Assembly (NCBI GenBank): GCA_963729075.1
Contig: CAVSMU010000007.1
Location: 124,001-188,000 of the forward strand
Origin: WHSW01 sp963729075
GTDB lineage: Bacteria > Actinomycetota > Thermoleophilia > Solirubrobacterales > 70-9
DNA length: 64,000 nt
Reading direction: 5' to 3'
Part shown: positions 60,804-64,000 of the stretch, piece after piece
Layout: every line of letters starts with the position of its first letter
Position numbering within the stretch: the stretch's first letter is position 1
Position numbers and translations under genes: made by a program
Notes under the pieces: generated by a model
Database searches by the model: none
What the model was told of the DNA's origin: nothing
Seen by the model: the letters and a program-made list of their open reading frames with translations, nothing else

Positions 60804-62123
60804 ATGGAAGCACGGTGCGTCGCGACGGGATCGCCTCGTCTTACTGAAGGGGCGCGGGTCGCTCACGGTCCACGATCGCGTCTCGTGGGCTGGGCCGCGC
60901 TTGCTTTCGCGACCCTGGCGCTCGCGACCCTCGCGCTCGCCGCCCGCGCCGATGCCTACGTCTACTGGACCGACGGGGCCAAGGACACGATCGGGCGCGC
61001 CAACCTCGACGGCACGGGCGTCGACCGCAGCTTCATCCGGGGTCTCGTTCATCCCGAGGCGATCGCGGTCGACACCACCCACGGCTACCTCTACTGGGTC
61101 AGCGCGAACCCCTGTTGCACAAGCGATCCCGGCGGCACGATCGGGCGCGCCAAGCTCGACGGCACGGGCGTCGACCCGGACTTCATCTCCACCCGGACCT
61201 ACGCCGGCAACGCGATGGCGGTCGACGACGCCCACATCTACTGGGTCAGCAAGGTGAGCGATCCCAGTCCGACCAACCCGTTCGGGCAGTCCAACACCGG
61301 CACGATCGGGCGCGCCAACCTCGACGGCACGGGCGTCGACCCGGACTTCATCAGCGGGATCGGCTCCCCGCACGGGGTGGCGGTCGACGGCGCCCACGTC
61401 TACTGGGACGACACCCACACGACGGTAACGCCGACCGGAAGCGTGTCCGACTTCGCGATCGGGCGCGCCAACCTCGACGGCACGGGCGTCGATCAGAGCT
61501 TCATCGAACCCGGCGGCGGCAATGGGTTGGCGGTCGACGACGCCCACGTTTACTGGAGCGTCGCCACGTGGATCAACCGCGCCAACATCGACGGCGCGGG
61601 CGCCGAGTATGGATTCATCGACCTGCAGCGGATCGACACCGTCATGTACGAGATTGCGGTCAACGGCTCCCACATCTACTGGATCGGCAACGTGGGGCCG
61701 AGTCGTAACGCGATCGGGCGCGCCAACCTCGACGGCAGCCGAGTAACCAACAAGTTGATCACCGGCTTCAACCCCTTCGGCGGCAGCGACCCGACCGGGT
61801 TGGCGCTCGACGCGCTCGGGCCGCCGCCCTCTAACGAGTTCGGCTTCCGCGGCGTCAAAGTGAACAAGAAGGGGTCGGCGAAGCTCACGGTCAAGGTGGC
61901 GGGTCCCGGCGAGCTCAAGCTCGCAAGGACCGGAAGCCTGAAGGGCCACGCACAGCGGGCCGAGCAGTCGGGCAAGGAGAAGCTGACGGTAAAGCCGAGG
62001 GGCAAGGCAAAGAAGAGGCTGAACAAGAGGGGCAAGGCGACCGTGAAGGCGAAGGTGACCTATACCCCCGACGGCGGCACCTCCGACACCAAGAGCAAGA
62101 GCATCAAGCTGGTCAAGCGGTAG
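60804..62123 (+). CDS. Secreted YWTD/NHL-like beta-propeller protein, paralogue 2
   Basis: 439 residues. The signal segment (ALAFATLALATLALAARADA) and first repeat (YVYWTDGAKDTIGRANLDGT) closely resemble the protein at 2788-3972. About seven propeller repeats with IGRANLDGTGVD follow. The C-terminal 90 residues differ: a lysine-rich beta domain (GSAKLTVKVAGPGELKLART ... RGKAKKRLNKRGKATVKAKV) of a type often found at the end of actinobacterial wall proteins, perhaps binding anionic polymers. GGAGGGAG precedes the ATG. Confidence 0.82.
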   Translation: MEARCVATGSPRLTEGARVAHGPRSRLVGWAALAFATLALATLALAARADAYVYWTDGAKDTIGRANLDGTGVDRSFIRGLVHPEAIAVDTTHGYLYWVSANPCCTSDPGGTIGRAKLDGTGVDPDFISTRTYAGNAMAVDDAHIYWVSKVSDPSPTNPFGQSNTGTIGRANLDGTGVDPDFISGIGSPHGVAVDGAHVYWDDTHTTVTPTGSVSDFAIGRANLDGTGVDQSFIEPGGGNGLAVDDAHVYWSVATWINRANIDGAGAEYGFIDLQRIDTVMYEIAVNGSHIYWIGNVGPSRNAIGRANLDGSRVTNKLITGFNPFGGSDPTGLALDALGPPPSNEFGFRGVKVNKKGSAKLTVKVAGPGELKLARTGSLKGHAQRAEQSGKEKLTVKPRGKAKKRLNKRGKATVKAKVTYTPDGGTSDTKSKSIKLVKR

Positions 62124-62544
<421 letters not shown>

Positions 62545-62841
62545 GTGGCCGTGTTCCACGTCACGCTCAGTCGCTCCGGACCCGACTGGGATTCGTCGCG
62601 TCCGATGGAGGAGCAATCGGACTGGGATGCCCACGCCTCGTTCATGGACGGGCTGGTAGCCGAGGGGTTCATCCTCCTCGGCGGCCCACTCGCCGACGAG
62701 CATCGGGTTGTCCACGTCGTCGAGGCCGAGTCCGACGACGAGGTGCGTGCCACGCTCGCGCGCGATCCGTGGAGCGAGAGCCACCTGCGAATAGAGTCGG
62801 TCGACTCCTGGACGATCCGGCTCGACGGCCGCCGCGATTAA
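62545..62841 (+). CDS. YciI-like small protein
   Basis: 98 residues: AVFHVTLSRSGPDWDSSRPM, EEQSDWDAHASFMDGLVAEG, FILLGGPLADEHRVVHVVEA and ARDPWSESHLRIESVDSWTI. The H-A-x-F-M and DPW motifs fit the YCII dimeric barrel family, whose function is mostly unknown. It begins at a GTG with no strong ribosome site. Confidence 0.8.
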   Translation: MAVFHVTLSRSGPDWDSSRPMEEQSDWDAHASFMDGLVAEGFILLGGPLADEHRVVHVVEAESDDEVRATLARDPWSESHLRIESVDSWTIRLDGRRD

Positions 62842-63187
62842 CCAGTCACCGGCTGTCGCTTCGCGCGACGAGGAGTAGCCGGCGAGCTGAGATGCGATCA
62901 CGCGCCGGAGCCCAAGCACTACGAGACGCGTTGATGCAATAGCTCGACGAGCGGGGTCCGCGGCGTCAGAGTGTCGCCTTCACCCCCGGAAGCGACACGC
63001 GTACAGCTGCTAACCCAACGACGTCCGGATCCGCTCACCCGCTTCCGTGCCGCCGAGCTTGCCGGCTTCCGGCGGTCGGGGTAGGGTCGGCATGTGCAGC
63101 CGCCGAACGGGATCCATCCAGCCCGCCCGAGATGGCCTTTCAGCCCAGATGAAATCGTACGAGCACGATGATGTGATCCGGCCCTCG
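62842..63187. other. Intergenic region with the promoter of the terminal gene
   Basis: About 345 bases. Apart from the promoter at 63059-63087 and an unused in-frame ATG at 63092 and 63149, no feature is supported. Confidence 0.5.
63059..63087 (+). promoter_or_regulatory. Promoter of the beta-lactamase-like gene
   Basis: TTGCCG (63059-63064), a 17-base spacer and TAGGGT (63082-63087). Transcription would begin near 63094, about 95 bases before the chosen start codon. Confidence 0.5.
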
Positions 63188-64000
63188 GTGAGCGATCGGC
63201 GGCGGATGCCTGCGCTGCCCGGCATCGCCGTAGCGACCACGCTCGCGCTCTGGCTCCTGGCACCGACGCCCGCCCTGGCGGCGAGCGCCCCCTCTCGCCA
63301 GGACGTCCAAGACGCACTCGAGCGCTCGGTCGCAGCGGGCATCCCCGGCGCCACGGCCGTGATTCGCGGTCCAGGCGGGGTCGAGCGCTATGCCGCCGGC
63401 GTGGCGGACTTGCAACGGCGCGTGCCGCTCTCGCCTGACCACCGGGCCCGAGTCGGCAGCGTGACCAAGACGTTCACGGCGGCCGCCATCCTCAAGCTGG
63501 TCGCCCGAGGCCGGGTCGCACTCGATGAGCCTGTGGAGCGCTGGTTGCCGGGGTTGGTGCCGAACGGTGAACGGATCACGGTTCGTCAGCTCCTCAACCA
63601 CACGAGCGGATTGGCCGAATACTGCGCCGTGCCGCCGGACAGCACACTCTGCGTGCCTCCCCCATCCGAGATGACGCGGACCTGGACCCCGCTGCAGCTG
63701 GTTGAGATCGGGGTCGGAGCCGCCCCGACGTTTCCGCCCGGTCAGGGCTTCTCCTATTCCAACACGGACTACGTGTTGCTCGGGATGATCATCGAACAGG
63801 CCACCGGCCGTTCGCTCACGAGCAGCTACAAGCGGATGATCTTCGACCCGCTGGGGCTCAAACGGACATCGCTCGGCAAACGCTCCACGATCGCCCGGCC
63901 CTTTGCCCACGGCTATGACGTGTTGGCCGGGGGAAACTGGCCGCTCGACGTAACCGCGACAAGCCCGACGATCGCCTGGGGCGCTGGTGCGATCGTGTCG
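63188..64000 (+). CDS. Secreted serine hydrolase, beta-lactamase class C/DD-peptidase family (3' end missing)
   Basis: The visible 271 residues begin with a signal peptide (RRRMPALPGIAVATTLALWL ... PTPALA). The catalytic SxxK is RVGSVTKTFTAAAILKLV, followed by LLNHTSGLAEYC and the YSNTDY block (FSYSNTDYVLLGMIIEQATG), which carries the YxN motif. Relatives include D-alanyl-D-alanine carboxypeptidases and EstB-type esterases. In-frame ATGs at 63092, 63149 and 63206 are alternative starts; I favour the GTG at 63188 for its compact signal peptide. The gene runs off the right edge. Confidence 0.85.
   Translation, partial: MSDRRRMPALPGIAVATTLALWLLAPTPALAASAPSRQDVQDALERSVAAGIPGATAVIRGPGGVERYAAGVADLQRRVPLSPDHRARVGSVTKTFTAAAILKLVARGRVALDEPVERWLPGLVPNGERITVRQLLNHTSGLAEYCAVPPDSTLCVPPPSEMTRTWTPLQLVEIGVGAAPTFPPGQGFSYSNTDYVLLGMIIEQATGRSLTSSYKRMIFDPLGLKRTSLGKRSTIARPFAHGYDVLAGGNWPLDVTATSPTIAWGAGAIVS

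Overview
The window is GC-rich DNA with Actinobacteria-type features: GTG and TTG starts, strong AGGAGG-type ribosome sites, several probably leaderless genes, and promoters of the form TTGnnn-16/18-TAGGGT. Secreted DUF11 and RTX-repeat proteins, YWTD-like propellers and the small-protein set suggest the class Thermoleophilia (Solirubrobacterales or Gaiellales-like). That placement is inferred from gene content, not from a marker gene.

Layout. 0-14 kb: an MMPL exporter (cut by the left edge), an HD/LuxR regulator, a secreted propeller protein, a glycoside hydrolase, two RTX-type proteins, small enzymes and a large secreted esterase-like hydrolase. 14-30 kb: a one-carbon/methylamine catabolic locus with a MetF-like reductase, a DmdA/GcvT-like methyltransferase, an APC permease, a GMC (choline-type) dehydrogenase, an aldehyde dehydrogenase, a dimethylglycine/sarcosine dehydrogenase fused to GcvT, EtfB, EtfA and a DgcB-like Fe-S membrane protein. 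Together they could import choline, oxidise it to betaine, strip methyl groups onto tetrahydrofolate and pass electrons through ETF to the quinone pool. No Rieske betaine monooxygenase is visible here. 30-37 kb: secreted phosphatases, an old-yellow-enzyme/4Fe-4S flavoprotein, an HD protein and three copies of a short dispersed repeat. 37-42 kb: a polyamine-type ABC importer whose first gene is a BetI-like TetR regulator. 42-46 kb: FtsH and a type I encapsulin nanocompartment operon (ferritin-like cargo, shell, DUF2007-like protein) next to a perfect 19-bp palindrome. 46-57 kb: a DsbA-like protein, hydrolases, gene remnants, a TetR/flavin-monooxygenase divergon, an OCD-family enzyme, a membrane flippase-like protein and a secreted M1 peptidase. 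57-64 kb: a cluster of small stress-type proteins with a cold-shock protein, a STAS protein, a second propeller paralogue and a class-C beta-lactamase-like hydrolase cut by the right edge.

Quality. Many well conserved genes are broken by single-base shifts (glycoside hydrolase, MetF, DmdA-like, permease, GMC, DgcB, PotB/C/D, one alpha/beta hydrolase, M1 peptidase). Most look like sequence errors, so those genes are annotated across the shifts. A few loci look like genuine decay: the DHFR-like gene at 8.2 kb, the trypsin and flavoprotein remnants at 47.7-48.3 kb, and three tRNA 3'-end fragments.
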